A stretch of 53,302 nucleotides of DNA from Subsaximicrobium wynnwilliamsii (GCF_007997225.1 NZ_VORM01000029.1:1-53302), one strand, 5' to 3'; shown: positions 26,982-35,763, counted from the first letter of the stretch. The notes: generated by a model from the letters alone, not told the origin. Program-made: numbers and translations.

Positions 26982-27665
26982 ATGAAAACATATATTGTAG
27001 TTGGAGGCAGCAAAGGTATTGGAAATGCCATTGTTACTACCCTTCTCGAAAACCATAAAGTCATTAACATTAGCAGGTCTAAACCTGAAACCGAACATGA
27101 ACATTTGAAACACTACAGTTGCGATGTTCTAAAAGAGGATTTGCCAGATATTGAAGCGGCAGATGGTTTGGTATACTGCCCGGGCAGTATCAATTTAAAA
27201 CCGATAGGTCGTTTTGATCTTGATGAATTTCGCGAGGATTTTGAAATCAACGTCATTGGCGCTGTGAAAACCATTCAAAAATACCTGAACATCATCAAAA
27301 AAGGTAAGGATCCTTCAATCGTTTTATTTAGCACAGTAGCTGCTAAATTGGGAATGCCATTTCACGCCAGTGTAGCGGCTGCCAAATCGGGTGTTGAAGG
27401 CTTAGTGAAGTCTTTGGGTGCCGAAATGGCAACCACTCTTAGAATCAATGCCATCGCACCAACCGTTACCGATACGCAATTGGCTTCCAAGTTACTGCGG
27501 AATGACAAAATGATTGAAAATATAACCGATCGTCATCCCATGAAGAAATTCTTGAAACCCCAAGATGTTGCAGGCATGGCAGAATTCCTGTTGTCGGAAA
27601 AAGCAAGTTCTATTTCTGGGCAGGTCTTTGAAATGGACTGTGGTATTGTAACTTTTAAGATTTAG
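26982..27665 (+). CDS. SDR-family protein lacking the catalytic tyrosine
   Basis: 227 residues. The nucleotide loop GGSKGIGNA and serine strand VLFSTVAAKLG are normal, but where SDR enzymes have YxxxK this protein reads HASVAAAKSGVEG, so Val replaces Tyr while the Lys remains. SDRs of this 'PFHASVAxAKxxVEG' kind are typical members of light-response loci. It may be a weak reductase or a non-catalytic NAD(P)-binding protein. Last gene of the island, separated from folE by the 26868-26966 hairpin. Confidence 0.85.
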   Translation: MKTYIVVGGSKGIGNAIVTTLLENHKVINISRSKPETEHEHLKHYSCDVLKEDLPDIEAADGLVYCPGSINLKPIGRFDLDEFREDFEINVIGAVKTIQKYLNIIKKGKDPSIVLFSTVAAKLGMPFHASVAAAKSGVEGLVKSLGAEMATTLRINAIAPTVTDTQLASKLLRNDKMIENITDRHPMKKFLKPQDVAGMAEFLLSEKASSISGQVFEMDCGIVTFKI

Positions 27666-27667
27666 TG

Positions 27668-27768
27668 AAAGCTTATTTATTTAGATTTACGATTTTGAAT
27701 TACATCATCAATGCTGAATACTGAACTTTGAATATTAGAATTTGAACCGTGAACTTTGAGATTTGAAT
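27668..27768. repeat. Degenerate TTGAA/TTTGAA low-complexity spacer
   Basis: Short imperfect repeats such as CTGAACTTTGAATATT, TTTGAACCGTGAACTTTGAG between the convergent ends of the SDR and the tRNA-binding protein genes. Same type as in the gaps at 31.37 and 34.23 kb. No gene. Confidence 0.5.
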
Positions 27769-28104
27769 CTAAATTACTGAAGCCCCATTTTCAATACATT
27801 GCTCTGGATGCAACAAAATAACATCCTTCCCCTCTACTGCCCCAACTACTAAACATTCGCTTATGAAATTAGCGATTTGTTTTTTAGGAAAATTAAGAAC
27901 TGCTACAACTTGTTTTTGCAGCAGTTCTTCTTTTGTGTAGCGCTCTGTAATCTGGGCAGAACTTTTTTTGATGCCAAATGCCCCAAAATCTATAGTCAAT
28001 TGATAGGCTGGATTTCGAGCTTTTGGGAAGTCCAGAACCTCAATTATAGTGCCCACACGCAAATCTACTTTTGTAAAGTCTTTAAAACTTACTATCTTAT
28101 CCAT
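27769..28104 (-). CDS. tRNA-binding domain protein, CsaA-like
   Basis: 111 residues forming a single EMAP-II/tRNA-binding OB domain: FKDFTKVDLRVGTIIEVLDFPKA, TIDFG, KSSAQIT and LNFPKKQIANFISECLVVGA match CsaA from end to end. CsaA is a dimeric cytoplasmic tRNA-binding protein with reported chaperone-like activity. It is a single gene, divergent from the peroxiredoxin-like gene with 29 bases between the starts. Confidence 0.93.
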   Translation of the reverse strand: MDKIVSFKDFTKVDLRVGTIIEVLDFPKARNPAYQLTIDFGAFGIKKSSAQITERYTKEELLQKQVVAVLNFPKKQIANFISECLVVGAVEGKDVILLHPEQCIENGASVI

Positions 28105-28133
28105 TCGTTAAATTTACAATAAAATAGAAAATT

Positions 28134-28688
28134 ATGGCACGCACCACTTCAAAGATGATGGCTCTGGGCACTAAGGCTCCAGAATTTGAACTTTTAAATA
28201 CCGTTGATGACAGCATAGAATCCTTACATGAATGGAAAGGTGTGAAAGGCACGGTCATCATGTTTATATGCAATCATTGTCCTTTTGTTAAACATGTGAA
28301 CCATGAACTCTCAAAACTTGCCAAAGATTTCAAACCAAAAGGTATCGAGTGCATCGCCATAAGCAGTAATGACGCAAAGAATTATCCTCAAGATGGCCCC
28401 CAAAACATGAAACAGAACGCCATAGACCACGATTTTATTTTCCCTTATCTCTATGACCAAACCCAAGCGGTCGCTAAAGCCTATGATGCGGCTTGCACGC
28501 CAGATTTCTATGCGTTTGACAAAGACTTGAAACTCGTTTATCGCGGACAGTTAGATGATTCTAGACCTGGAAACGACATTCCAGTCACAGGTAAGGATTT
28601 ACGGGCAGCTCTAAATGCATTGCTTGACAATTCCGAAATTAGCGAAGACCAAAAACCAAGCCTTGGCTGTGGCATCAAGTGGAAATAG
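28134..28688 (+). CDS. Thioredoxin-family / AhpC-TSA peroxiredoxin-like protein
   Basis: 184 residues, thioredoxin fold of the PRX-like2 kind. The active-site segment is FICNHCPFVKHV (CxxC at the helix start), followed by CIAISSND, DFIFPYLYDQTQAVAKAY and the cis-Pro strand CTPDFYAF. No signal peptide, so cytoplasmic. It probably acts as a thiol oxidoreductase or peroxidase; the physiological partner is unknown. Confidence 0.9.
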   Translation: MARTTSKMMALGTKAPEFELLNTVDDSIESLHEWKGVKGTVIMFICNHCPFVKHVNHELSKLAKDFKPKGIECIAISSNDAKNYPQDGPQNMKQNAIDHDFIFPYLYDQTQAVAKAYDAACTPDFYAFDKDLKLVYRGQLDDSRPGNDIPVTGKDLRAALNALLDNSEISEDQKPSLGCGIKWK

Positions 28689-28995
28689 GATTAGTGCTGT
28701 TTTAGAAAAGCACTTGGGCCTTCTCATATGTTGGGTATTTATGCCCCTTTTGATTTCATTGAAACTGGTATTGAGTTGAAAGTATTGAGACTTGAGACTG
28801 CCTAGTAACTGACTTTTTCTCCTTTAATAAAACGACGTTTGGTTGAATTAATCTTGCATAATCCGCCTCAATGGTTTGAAGCACTTTCGAAAAAGTCAAA
28901 CGTCCCAAGTCAATCCGTCTTAAGTCATTCCATCCTATGTCATTCCGTCCTAAGTCAATCCTCTTAAGTCTATTCTGCACTATTTATTTAGTATA
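28689..28995. repeat. Gap with a 15-bp tandem repeat
   Basis: About five units of a 14-15-bp repeat lie at 28904-28977 (CCCAAGTCAATCCGT, CTTAAGTCATTCCAT, CCTATGTCATTCCGT, CCTAAGTCAATCCT, CTTAAGTCTATTCTG). A short AGTGCT...AGCACT hairpin at about 28693-28714 follows the thioredoxin-like gene and may terminate it. The small minus-strand frame over the repeat (28756-28980) looks like a by-product of the periodicity. Confidence 0.6.
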
Positions 28996-29082
28996 CTAAA
29001 GGTCATTCAATTGATTGGCTTTCCCATCTCCACTAATGGTCCAGAAAAGGCCCACGAAAAAAAACTGGTCTGCAGCAGGCAG

Positions 29083-31146
29083 TTAGCTACGCCGCGAAAA
29101 TGTGCCATTGGCATTCGGTGTATTTGCGTATTGGTATCCATTCACATTTTTAAAGCCTAAAATATTATTGACTGATAGGTATAAAATCTTTTGCGGACTC
29201 ACTAGATAAGCCCAATTCAAACTCACACTGTTATAACTCTTTGTTTTTTCTGAAAGAAATGAATTGGTGTTTGGATTGGTGTATGGACGGCCGGAAGCAT
29301 AGGTATAGGCCAAGCCCACTTGGCTTTTCCAATCGTTTATCCAATATCTGGTCACTGCTGAAAAATTATGGGTATTGGCAAAATTGGGTTGCGCCGAGGT
29401 TGGAAAGTCCCTATAATCGCGTTCTGTATCCAAATACGAATAGCTAAGCCAATACTCCATGTTTTTTATGCTTTTATTATCTCTTAAAAACAAGTCCAAA
29501 CCTTGGGCGTAGCCATCGCCATCGTTGTTATAATCATTGGCAAATGCTTCGGCTGAAGTTTCGAATTTCACAAGTTTGTTATAATCCTTCCGATACAATT
29601 CTGCTCTAAATAGGCGGCCATCGTTGACGTATTGGTAATTAAGGATGTAATGTTTTGTGTTTTGGGTCTCTAGCTGATTTGCAAATTTCAATAGTGCTGC
29701 GGAAGCGTTCTGAAAAAACTGACCATAAGCCAAAGACAATTGTGAATTCTTCGAAGTTTTATAGGCTAAGGAAAACCGCGGCGCCAATTTGAGCTGCTTA
29801 GAAAGCGAATAATGATCGGCACGCACACCCACTTTCATCGCTAAATTTTTGCTGAAAATAATATCCGATTCTGCGAAAGCCGCACTTATGTTTGAGGTAT
29901 AACCATACTTATCTGCAAAGCTTTCCGAAGTAAAAGCTTCATCAAAATTGGTCACAAATTGCTCCACGCCAAAACTGAGCTTAAATCTACTGTTGAACCG
30001 TTTTTTTAGTTTCAGCTTTAAGTGAGCCGAGTTTTCCTCGTCATTAATCAAATCATCCATCACCCTCAAATCGGTATTGGCGACGGTATAACTCAATCCC
30101 GAAAGAACAGACCAACTGTTGCCCAAAGTGCCTTGGTAGCTGGCATTGGTATATAAATTTCGGTTGTTCAATTTAAAACGCACACCTTCAGCCACATTGA
30201 TATCCTCCTGCACCAATTCAAAGTTGGAGCTATCAAAAGCGGCGTAAATTTTAAGCAGTCCTGTGTTGAATTTTTGACGAAACACCGCCTCACCTTGTGC
30301 GTTCTGATACGGTTTTTTCCAATCATTTCTATCGGGGAATAAAACATCATAAGCTGCCAAATTGAAATAGGTCAGGTTGGCGCTAAGTGAAGAACGGCTC
30401 CATTTTTCGGTATGGCCCAATCTGCCACCAACGCTCATCACCCCAATTTCAGTCTTTTCTTGATCAGGTTCATCGATGGTGTTGAGTAAAAGTACGCTGG
30501 AGAGGGCATTGCCATATTCTGCAGAATAACCTCCAGTTGAAAAAGTGATTCCATCGAACAAAAATGGCGAATAACGGCCTCGGGTTGGCACATTGTTGGG
30601 CGTTGGTGAATAGGGTGTAAAAACGCGAATGCCGTCAATAAAAATTTGGGTCTCGTCTGCATCGCCGCCACGCACAAAAAGACGTCCATCTTCAGATACT
30701 GTTGACGTGCCGGGCAAGGTTTGCAAGGCGCCCACAAAATCACCCAAAGCACTTGCTGTTGTAACCACATCTAAAGGTTTTAAAACGGATACCTTACTGT
30801 TATCACTGGCTTCAAAAGTACCTGCGGAAATGACCACGGTATCCAAGCCCTCCATATTTTCCTGAAGTTTGATTTGAAGATTTTTGAAGCTAGAGACATC
30901 GGCCACAATGGTTTTTGTTTCGTAAGACATGGAAGACACGGTTAAGGTTTGTGGTCCCATTGCTTCGGTCGAGAACGAAAATTCGCCCTGCTCATTGGAA
31001 GTACCTCCATCGTAAGTGCCATTGAGATAGACATTGGCACCCGTAATTGGATGGTTATTGTTGTCGATTAGTGTTCCGTTGACTGTGGTTTGCGCGATGA
31101 GTATTGATGAGATGAGAAGCGCAAAATGTAGCATTAAGGTTCGCAT
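29083..31146 (-). CDS. TonB-dependent receptor with carboxypeptidase-like N-domain, last strand cut off
   Basis: 687 residues: signal peptide to SILIAQ, a CarboxypepD_reg-like domain (VNGTLIDNNNHPITGANVYLNG), a plug domain (LQTLPGTSTVSEDGRLFVRGGDADETQ) and a 22-strand-type barrel. The frame stops at TAA 29083-29085 after GTFSRRS, but continues open for exactly 28 codons to TAG 28996-28998, encoding PAADQFFFVGLFWTIS, the normal C-terminal strand of such receptors. The stop therefore removes the final beta strand and its aromatic BAM signal. No substrate is evident; no SusD gene is adjacent. Confidence 0.88.
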   Translation of the reverse strand: MRTLMLHFALLISSILIAQTTVNGTLIDNNNHPITGANVYLNGTYDGGTSNEQGEFSFSTEAMGPQTLTVSSMSYETKTIVADVSSFKNLQIKLQENMEGLDTVVISAGTFEASDNSKVSVLKPLDVVTTASALGDFVGALQTLPGTSTVSEDGRLFVRGGDADETQIFIDGIRVFTPYSPTPNNVPTRGRYSPFLFDGITFSTGGYSAEYGNALSSVLLLNTIDEPDQEKTEIGVMSVGGRLGHTEKWSRSSLSANLTYFNLAAYDVLFPDRNDWKKPYQNAQGEAVFRQKFNTGLLKIYAAFDSSNFELVQEDINVAEGVRFKLNNRNLYTNASYQGTLGNSWSVLSGLSYTVANTDLRVMDDLINDEENSAHLKLKLKKRFNSRFKLSFGVEQFVTNFDEAFTSESFADKYGYTSNISAAFAESDIIFSKNLAMKVGVRADHYSLSKQLKLAPRFSLAYKTSKNSQLSLAYGQFFQNASAALLKFANQLETQNTKHYILNYQYVNDGRLFRAELYRKDYNKLVKFETSAEAFANDYNNDGDGYAQGLDLFLRDNKSIKNMEYWLSYSYLDTERDYRDFPTSAQPNFANTHNFSAVTRYWINDWKSQVGLAYTYASGRPYTNPNTNSFLSEKTKSYNSVSLNWAYLVSPQKILYLSVNNILGFKNVNGYQYANTPNANGTFSRRS

Positions 31147-31281
31147 GTGATTGCAGATATTGACGGTTGATGCTCTGCTGAAATGCTTTCAGCCTAACGT
31201 TGATGCGTCAAATATCACGAGCGAGACTCGATTTTGAAATTAGGAATTACTGAACTGTTGGAATTTCAGGATGAAATGAAG

Positions 31282-31354
31282 GATTGACGATTTTTGATTG
31301 GCGATTGACGATTGACGATTGACGATTGACGATTTTTGATTGACGATTTTTGAT
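31282..31354. repeat. Heptameric tandem repeat (GATTGAC)n
   Basis: Six or more GATTGAC/GATTTTTGATTGAC units, continuing about 20 bases later into CCTTGAACCTTAAACCTT-type heptads up to 31400. It separates the 5' end of the TonB receptor gene from the 3' end of the NADH dehydrogenase gene. Confidence 0.75.
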
Positions 31355-31406
31355 TTCACTACCATCAACCTTGAACCTTAAACCTTAAACCTTGAACTTG
31401 AACAAG

Positions 31407-32678
31407 CTATTTCTTATAAGGCCTAATAATCAAACGCGCTGCTTTATCAAAATTGATATAGTTATACGTCCAATTGAAAAACACGATGACGCGGTTTCTA
31501 AAACCTACCAAGGCCATTAAATGGACGAACATCCAGATAAACCAGGAGAAAAAACCTGCAAGCTTAAAGTGTTTTAAATCGACCACCGCTTTGTTGCGAC
31601 CCACGGTTGCCATAGTGCCTTTATCGTGGTATTGAAAGGGTTTAAGCGGTTTTTGCTTGGTCATGTTGAGCAAATTTTTGCCCAGATTCTTCCCTTGCTG
31701 AATGGCGGGTTGGGCAACTTGCGGATGCCCTTTTGGCCAAGCCTCGGTGGTCATAAGCGCCATGTCACCAATGGCGAAAATATGGGCGTACCCTTCAATT
31801 TGATTGAATGGATTCACTTTAAAACGACGGGTTTGATCGTGAAGCGCGGCTGGATTTAAACCGTCTATTGGCGTTCCTGTAACTCCTGCCGCCCAAATCA
31901 CGGTTTCCGACTCAAATTTCTTCTCGTCATTAGTGGTTACCGTGCGCCCATCATAATGTTTAACCAAGGTATTGCAGTGTACGGTTACACCCAATTCCTT
32001 TAAATACTCCTCGGCTTTTTCTGAGGCATATTGGCTCATTGGGGGCAATACGCGTGGCGCACCCTCCAACAAATGGATCGCCATAAGGTCCGGATTGAGG
32101 TCACGGTATTCCCTGGGCAAAATATTATTCTTAAGTTCGGCAATCGCCCCTGAAAGTTCCACTCCAGTCGGCCCTGCGCCAATAACCACAAAATTGAGAA
32201 ATGCTTTCTTGGCTTCCACATCATCGGTAATTGCTGCCTTTTCAAAGTTTTGGAGAATCAAGCTGCGTATATCCAATGCCTGAGGCACCGTTTTCATGGG
32301 CATGCTGTTGTTCTTGATATCGTCGTTACCAAAAAAGTTGGTACGTGTACCGGTGGCAATGACCAGGTAATCAAAATTCAAATCGCCAATGTTGGTCGTG
32401 ATACTATTGTTTTCAGCATCTATATGGCTTACCACTGCCATTCTGAAATAAGAATTCTTGTGATTTTTCAGAATTTTACGAACCGGGTACGCGATGGAGT
32501 CTGGCTCCAAACCAGAACTTGACACTTGGTACAATAGCGGCTGAAACGTATGGTAGTTGTGTTTGTCTATCAAAACAACCTGCATGTCTTTATTGGCCAA
32601 GGCACTTGCCAAACGGATGCCGCCAAAACCTGCGCCAATAATCACTGTTCTTGGAAATGTAGTTGCTGGGATATTCAT
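31407..32678 (-). CDS. ndh: Type II NADH:quinone oxidoreductase (NDH-2)
   Basis: 423 residues from ATG 32678 (MNIPATTFPRTVIIGAGFGG); eleven upstream in-frame codons are aromatic-rich and unlikely. Two dinucleotide folds: GAGFGGIRLA for FAD and VVIGAGPTGVELSGAIAEL for NADH. VIWAAGVTGTP, FAIGD and AQPAIQQGK are typical NDH-2 motifs, and the hydrophobic, basic C-terminus (FFSWFIWMFVHLMALVG) anchors it to the inner membrane. It passes electrons from NADH to menaquinone without pumping protons. Confidence 0.93.
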   Translation of the reverse strand: MNIPATTFPRTVIIGAGFGGIRLASALANKDMQVVLIDKHNYHTFQPLLYQVSSSGLEPDSIAYPVRKILKNHKNSYFRMAVVSHIDAENNSITTNIGDLNFDYLVIATGTRTNFFGNDDIKNNSMPMKTVPQALDIRSLILQNFEKAAITDDVEAKKAFLNFVVIGAGPTGVELSGAIAELKNNILPREYRDLNPDLMAIHLLEGAPRVLPPMSQYASEKAEEYLKELGVTVHCNTLVKHYDGRTVTTNDEKKFESETVIWAAGVTGTPIDGLNPAALHDQTRRFKVNPFNQIEGYAHIFAIGDMALMTTEAWPKGHPQVAQPAIQQGKNLGKNLLNMTKQKPLKPFQYHDKGTMATVGRNKAVVDLKHFKLAGFFSWFIWMFVHLMALVGFRNRVIVFFNWTYNYINFDKAARLIIRPYKK

Positions 32679-32757
32679 AAAGTAAAAATAAGGATCATAG
32701 CAAAAATACAACTAAGCCTTCTTAATACTTACAACTTTCAGAAAAGAATATTTTTTG

Positions 32758-32784
32758 TGTAACATTGCATACGCATTACCTACT
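32758..32784 (+). promoter_or_regulatory. Possible ECF-type autoregulatory promoter
   Basis: TGTAACA (32758-32764) and TACCTACT (32777-32784) with about 13 bases between the blocks resemble the AAC-type -35 and CGTC/CTAC-type -10 elements of ECF sigma promoters, 26 bases before the TTG start of the sigma gene. Pattern only; no second copy was confirmed. Confidence 0.3.
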
Positions 32785-32809
32785 AACCTAACAATAACCA
32801 ATCAACCCT

Positions 32810-33304
32810 TTGGACAAAGCACTTGAACATCAATTTGTAGCCTTGCTCGAGAAGCATCAAAACATTGTACACAAGGTCTGTAGATTGTACACCAACAATC
32901 AAGACGCGCATAATGATTTGTTTCAAGAGATTACCATACAGTTATGGAAGGCCTATCCCAAATTTAGGGGCGAGGCCAAATTTAGCACCTGGATGTACCG
33001 GGTGGGTTTAAATACTGCCATAACCCTCTATCGCAAGTCTAAACGTACGATCAAGACCCAGGAATTTGAAACGGTAAGTTTCAAAATCAAAGCTGAGCCT
33101 TATGACGACACGCAGGACCAACAGCTTAAATTGTTATACCAAGCCGTCTATCAATTGAACGATATTGAAAAAGCATTGGTGTTTTTGTATCTGGAAGAAA
33201 AAAATTACAGTGAAATAAGTGAAACCTTGGGTATAACGGAAGTCAATGCCAGAGTGAAAATGAACCGCGTGAAGAAGAAACTAAGAACCGTTTTAAATCC
33301 GTAG
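32810..33304 (+). CDS. ECF RNA polymerase sigma factor
   Basis: 164 residues from a TTG start at 32810 (no ATG available before region 2). Sigma region 2 reads LYTNNQDAHNDLFQEITIQLWKAYPKFRGEAKFSTWMYRVGLNTA; region 4 reads YSEISETLGITEVNARVKMNRVKKKL. It is followed four bases later by a membrane protein gene that is probably its anti-sigma partner. Confidence 0.92.
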   Translation: MDKALEHQFVALLEKHQNIVHKVCRLYTNNQDAHNDLFQEITIQLWKAYPKFRGEAKFSTWMYRVGLNTAITLYRKSKRTIKTQEFETVSFKIKAEPYDDTQDQQLKLLYQAVYQLNDIEKALVFLYLEEKNYSEISETLGITEVNARVKMNRVKKKLRTVLNP

Positions 33305-33308
33305 CATT

Positions 33309-33947
33309 ATGGATGAACTAGATCTATTAAAAAAAGATTGGCAGCAAAAAGCCAGACCAGAGGAAAAACAATTGACATCGAAGGAATTGCACCCCATGTT
33401 GTTCAAAAAATCATCCTCCATTGTAAAAACCTTATTTTATATTAGTATTGCAGAACTACTTTTATGGGTATTAATCAATACAATACCCTATTTTTCTTCT
33501 AAAGAATATCGTGCAGAATTAGCCATGATGTATGGAAATGAAGATGTTTTATTAGCCATTACCATTTTTAGCTACAGCATCATCCTAGTATTCGTTTATT
33601 TACTGTTTAGGGCGCATCAGTCCATCTCTGTCACCGACACGGTAAAAAATCTAATGAAAAGTATTCTAAAGACCAGGAAGGTCATTAAATATTACGTTAT
33701 CTATAATTTGGTAATGGCGTTCTTGGCGATGTGCTTCGGACTTTATGAAAGCATTTATGAAAATCCTAAAGTTTCAGCTCAATTTGCTCATTTTAGCGAT
33801 AAACAAAAATTTGTTTCCACGCTGATCATGCTTGTCGTGACCGCACTTTTTGTGGGGGTCATTTGGTTATTTTACCGATTGATTTATGGGATTTTACTGA
33901 AACGTCTCAACAAAAATTATGCTGAATTGAAGAAACTCGAGGTCTGA
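33309..33947 (+). CDS. Membrane protein, probable anti-sigma partner
   Basis: 212 residues. The cytoplasmic N-terminus (MDELDLLKKDWQQKARPEEKQLT) resembles the short helical start of Bacteroidota sigma partners; then four hydrophobic helices (about residues 37-60, 80-100, 130-150, 170-195). No HxxxCxxC zinc anti-sigma motif is present. Position immediately behind the sigma gene suggests it holds the sigma factor at the membrane; function inferred from context only. Confidence 0.75.
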   Translation: MDELDLLKKDWQQKARPEEKQLTSKELHPMLFKKSSSIVKTLFYISIAELLLWVLINTIPYFSSKEYRAELAMMYGNEDVLLAITIFSYSIILVFVYLLFRAHQSISVTDTVKNLMKSILKTRKVIKYYVIYNLVMAFLAMCFGLYESIYENPKVSAQFAHFSDKQKFVSTLIMLVVTALFVGVIWLFYRLIYGILLKRLNKNYAELKKLEV

Positions 33948-34276
33948 TTTATTCAAGGTTTAAAATTGCAAGTTAGGGATAAGCGAAACAAACGATAACC
34001 CTTAGTTTGAATGAGGTTGTAATAAAATTGGAAAAACGCTATTGACATTAAAGTCAGCGAAAAATAGGATTCACTTGAAGTTTGAAAACCGGTATCCTCA
34101 AGATTGATCTACTATTGGCGGAAGCATCTGAAATCGAATAGACTCTCAAAAAAGTGATTTGAAGTCGCTTTTATGAATTAAGCATCCATTTTATACTGAA
34201 TAAAAATTTAGGGAATCACCAACTTCGAACTCAAAACCTTGAACATTGAACCTTGAACCCCAAACCCATAACCAAT
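33948..34276. other. Gap without genes
   Basis: No ORF or hairpin of note between the convergent sigma-partner and acyltransferase genes. The last 50 bases (34225-34272) are CCTTGAAC-type degenerate heptads like those at 31.37 kb. Confidence 0.4.
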
Positions 34277-35077
34277 TTACCAGTCGCGAAATTCCTTATT
34301 TAAGCGCTCCTTTTCTTCCAATTCTTTTCTTGGGATGACTTTGAGAAAGGACGGATGCTGCTCAATGGCGTATTCGATTTTCTCTATGATGGACTCTACC
34401 GATTCGTTCTCATAATCAATCTCCAATGGCGCTTTGATCTCCATGGACTGGAAAATATTCTTTTTCTTGACCCGAAGTCCTTTTTTGTCGAACGAACGTC
34501 TAAAACCGTCAATCACAATTGGCACAACTACTGGTTTGTATTTTTTGATAATGAAGGCAGTACCTTTTCTAATTGGTTTAAAAGGTGTGGTTGTTCCCTG
34601 CGGAAAAGTAATGACCCAACCATCATCAAGCGCTTTGCCAATGCTTGAAATATCGCTCATTTTTACTTGCCTGTTGACGTCCTTCCCTTCCGAGCGCCAG
34701 GTGCGCTCGATACTGATGGAGCCAACATAAGCCATGATTTTGGGCAATAAACCCGCTTTCATGGTTTCTTTGGCTGCAATATAATAGATATTCAATTTGG
34801 GCTTCCAGAGATACCCAACGTTTTTTATGGAATCGTTACGATTGCTCAAACTAGCGTTGAAGACGTGAAACATCGCAATCACATCGGCAAAATAGGTTTG
34901 GTGATTAGAAATGAAAAGTACGTTATTTTCCGGAAGGTTTTTGATTATTTCAGAACCTTCAATCTGTAATTCATTGAAACCTCTAAATCTTTGGTGCGTG
35001 AGTACGCCCAAAATACGTATCAACCATTTCTTAACAAATAATATATGCCCAAAAGGGTTTCTTTTAAATAATGCCAT
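34277..35077 (-). CDS. 1-acyl-sn-glycerol-3-phosphate acyltransferase-like (PlsC family)
   Basis: 266 residues. The acyltransferase block I reads SNHQTYFADV, i.e. His and Asp separated by five residues rather than the usual four (HX4D), and block III reads FPQGTTTPF instead of FPEGTRS. KGTAFIIKKY and VVPIVIDGF continue the fold. It is probably a lysophosphatidate or related acyltransferase at the inner membrane. The shifted catalytic spacing and missing Glu/Arg make the substrate uncertain, although the rest of the fold is intact. Confidence 0.8.
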   Translation of the reverse strand: MALFKRNPFGHILFVKKWLIRILGVLTHQRFRGFNELQIEGSEIIKNLPENNVLFISNHQTYFADVIAMFHVFNASLSNRNDSIKNVGYLWKPKLNIYYIAAKETMKAGLLPKIMAYVGSISIERTWRSEGKDVNRQVKMSDISSIGKALDDGWVITFPQGTTTPFKPIRKGTAFIIKKYKPVVVPIVIDGFRRSFDKKGLRVKKKNIFQSMEIKAPLEIDYENESVESIIEKIEYAIEQHPSFLKVIPRKELEEKERLNKEFRDW

Positions 35078-35121
35078 TGATTCTTATTACGCGAATTAAC
35101 AAATCTACGAAAATCCCCTAC

Positions 35122-35763
35122 TTATAATACCATTTTTAACAAGTCTTTTAATTCACTTAGCATCATGGCTGTGGCACCCCAAACAATGTATCCGTTAAGT
35201 ATAAAAGCAGGTACAGTCAATTCTTTTTCGAGTGAGGTCATGACTTCCACTGTGGTTGTATTTTTATTATCCAAAAAATCAGTTAGGCTCACCTCGATCA
35301 AATCCTCCACCTCTTCATCCTGTTTAATAAATACCGGTGTTTTTGAAGTTATTCCCAAAAACGGACTTACCGTAAAATGACTTGGCGGAATATACATAGG
35401 CGTCAAAGCCCTTATAAGCTCCATAGACTCTATAGGTACACCAACTTCTTCATAGGTCTCGCGTAAGGCCGTATATTTTAAATCGGGGTCTTCAAGTTCA
35501 TATTTTCCTCCAGGAAAGCCCACTTGAGCAGAATGCACGCCCCTATAGGTTTTTCTTAAAATCAAGATCAAATAGGTTTCTCCCTCAAGGTTTGGATAAA
35601 ACAAAGCCATGACACCCGCTTTTCTTGCCGTTTTCATTTTGAGTTTATTGGCCGCTATAAGATCTGCTCTAAAAGGTGGCGACATTTTGAATTGAGAAGC
35701 CTCCCCCGGCAAAGCTTCCGCGGAAATAGTCTTGATTTTTGATTTGAAATCCTCGAATTGCAT
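35122..35763 (-). CDS. NUDIX hydrolase, CoA pyrophosphatase-like
   Basis: 213 residues. Nudix box GGKYELEDPDLKYTALRETYEEVGV contains the full GX5EX7REUXEEXGU pattern; the preceding LILRKTYRGVHSAQVGFPGG matches the CoA-diphosphatase UPF0035-type extension. Likely cleaves CoA derivatives or related nucleotides in the cytoplasm. Forty-four bases upstream of the acyltransferase, on the same strand. Confidence 0.92.
   Translation of the reverse strand: MQFEDFKSKIKTISAEALPGEASQFKMSPPFRADLIAANKLKMKTARKAGVMALFYPNLEGETYLILILRKTYRGVHSAQVGFPGGKYELEDPDLKYTALRETYEEVGVPIESMELIRALTPMYIPPSHFTVSPFLGITSKTPVFIKQDEEVEDLIEVSLTDFLDNKNTTTVEVMTSLEKELTVPAFILNGYIVWGATAMMLSELKDLLKMVL

Noticed and set aside
28756-28980. 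74-residue minus-strand frame with RIDLGR repeats
   Set aside because: It follows from the 15-bp tandem repeat; no homology or initiation context recognised.
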